A stretch of 7,144 nucleotides of DNA from Bryobacterales bacterium (GTDB taxonomy: Bacteria; Acidobacteriota; Terriglobia; Bryobacterales; Bryobacteraceae): contig PLMF01000076.1 of assembly GCA_003142355.1 (NCBI GenBank), forward strand, positions 44,522 through 51,665, written 5' to 3'. The notes beneath the pieces were generated by a model, which was given only the letters and a program-made list of their open reading frames with translations, was not told where the DNA came from and made no database searches. Within the stretch, counting starts at the first letter, position 1. Each line of letters opens with the position of its first letter. This document shows positions 6,402 to 7,144 of this stretch, piece by piece. Position numbers and translations under genes: made by a program.

Positions 6402-7144
6402 TCACGCGTAGATGCCCCGGAGCTTGATGGCCTGGGCCACGCGATCGAGAGCCAGCATGTAGGCGGCGATGCGATTGTTCACCTGGTGTGCACGGGCGAA
6501 TTCCACCACCGCGTCGAAGCTCTCCGTCATGATCTCCTCGAGGCGTTGGTTCACTAGCTGCTCGTTCCAGAAGAAGCCCTGGCGGTCCTGCACCCATTCG
6601 AAATAGGAGACGGTCACGCCGCCCGCGTTGGCCAGAATGTCGGGGATCACGAAGATCTTCTTGTCCGCCAGAACCTCGTCGGCCAGCGGAGTAGAGGGGC
6701 CGTTGGCGCCCTCGCACAGGATCTTGCACCGGATTCTCTCGGCGTTCCCGGAATGGATTACGTTCTCCGTGGCGGCGGGGATGAGCACCTCGCACTCCAG
6801 AAACAGGGCTTCGTCCTTGTCGATGTCCTCGCCGCCGGCAAAGCCGGTGATGGAGCCGGTCTCCCTGCGGTGTTGCTGAAGCGCGGCGGTGTCGAGGCCG
6901 TTGGGATTGTAAACCGCGCCGTCGTATTCGATCATGCAGACGATTTTGAATCCGATGGCGCTCATGAGCTTGGCCGCCATGCTTCCCACGTTGCCGAAGC
7001 CTTGAATCACCACTCGCGAATTTTCCGGCTTGAGACCGAGCAGTTCCAGCGCCTTCAGGATGACGATCATGCAGCCGCGTCCGGTGGCCTCCGGCCGGCC
7101 GCGCGATCCGCCCAGCGCCATCGGCTTGCCGGTGACCACGGCCG
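6402..7144 (-). CDS. gdhA: Glutamate dehydrogenase (Glu/Leu/Phe/Val family), C-terminal part, truncated by window
   Basis: The enzyme interconverts glutamate and 2-oxoglutarate plus ammonia with NAD(P). The visible 247 residues are the family's C-terminal coenzyme domain, about 60% of a 410-430 residue enzyme. The frame stays open to the window edge, and the GTG at 7139 is internal (A-V-V-TGKP). Motifs in order, counted from that GTG, are TGKPMALGGSRGRPEATGRG (3-22), the Rossmann GFGNVG (47-52), YNPNGLD (77-83), IPAATENVI (120-128), CEGANGPSTP (142-151) and NAGGVTVSYFEWVQ (171-184). An acidic residue (Glu71) sits at the end of the second beta strand, where NAD-preferring enzymes often carry an acid; this only suggests NAD use. 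Other members of the family use Leu, Phe or Val, and the substrate pocket residues are mostly outside the window. The stop TGA at 6404-6402 is 10 bases before the mutS ATG, suggesting an operon. Confidence 0.93.
   Translation of the reverse strand, partial: AVVTGKPMALGGSRGRPEATGRGCMIVILKALELLGLKPENSRVVIQGFGNVGSMAAKLMSAIGFKIVCMIEYDGAVYNPNGLDTAALQQHRRETGSITGFAGGEDIDKDEALFLECEVLIPAATENVIHSGNAERIRCKILCEGANGPSTPLADEVLADKKIFVIPDILANAGGVTVSYFEWVQDRQGFFWNEQLVNQRLEEIMTESFDAVVEFARAHQVNNRIAAYMLALDRVAQAIKLRGIYA

Noticed and set aside
3824..6427. An 867-codon open frame on the + strand, antisense to all of mutS
   Set aside because: The - strand frame is unmistakable full-length MutS with all motifs. A long antisense frame is common in GC-rich genes with biased third positions, and its translation is rich in Gly/Arg/Val/His with no recognisable domain.
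6391..6795. 134-codon minus-strand frame overlapping gdh and starting mutS
   Set aside because: It is an Arg/Gly/Pro-rich shadow of the glutamate dehydrogenase frame with no domain signal.
1..7144. CRISPR arrays, tRNA/rRNA genes, insertion sequences, phage or defence genes
   Set aside because: I saw no regularly spaced direct repeats, no tRNA-like cloverleaf or rRNA sequence, and no transposase, integrase or nuclease-type frames other than MutS.

Overview
The window is a GC-rich bacterial chromosome segment with two converging gene groups. The mix of genes fits an Acidobacteriota soil bacterium, most likely of the Solibacter/Bryobacter type. The evidence is a YpdA-type (bacillithiol-linked) flavoprotein, a PEP-CTERM exported protein, and a stop-free palindromic repeat inside a coding gene of a kind I recall, unverified, from Solibacter-like genomes. 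This taxonomic call is inference from gene content.

Layout. On the + strand, the C-terminal third of alanyl-tRNA synthetase (1-831, gene starts outside the window) overlaps by 4 bases a YpdA-family FAD/NAD(P) oxidoreductase (828-1802). On the - strand, reading from the right edge, come the C-terminal half of a hexameric-type glutamate dehydrogenase (6402-7144, truncated by the window edge), mutS (3785-6391) and anmK (2700-3788). These three are packed with a 10-base gap and then a 4-base ATGA overlap, so they are probably one transcript. A 257-base AT-richer spacer follows, with a candidate sigma-70 promoter and an inverted repeat. It precedes a lone - strand PEP-CTERM protein gene (1792-2442), whose 3' end overlaps the 3' end of ypdA by 11 bases.

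Function. The genes are mostly housekeeping: translation (AlaRS), thiol redox (YpdA), nitrogen/carbon exchange (GDH), mismatch repair (MutS) and cell-wall recycling (AnmK). The PEP-CTERM gene is the accessory element. It has clearly lower GC than its neighbours, a signal peptide and a C-terminal sorting signal, and no sorting machinery is in view.

The most interesting structure is inside anmK. A 60-bp module (20 codons, no stop in any of six frames, 7-bp terminal inverted repeats, two internal hairpins) is carried in frame just before the conserved SGGGVHNP motif. A second, different 20-bp hairpin lies near the N-terminal part of the same gene. This resembles palindromic elements that insert in frame in proteins, such as those known in Rickettsia. 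A second point is that the YpdA homologue has Thr where firmicute YpdA has its conserved Cys (GGGPCG versus GAGPTG here).
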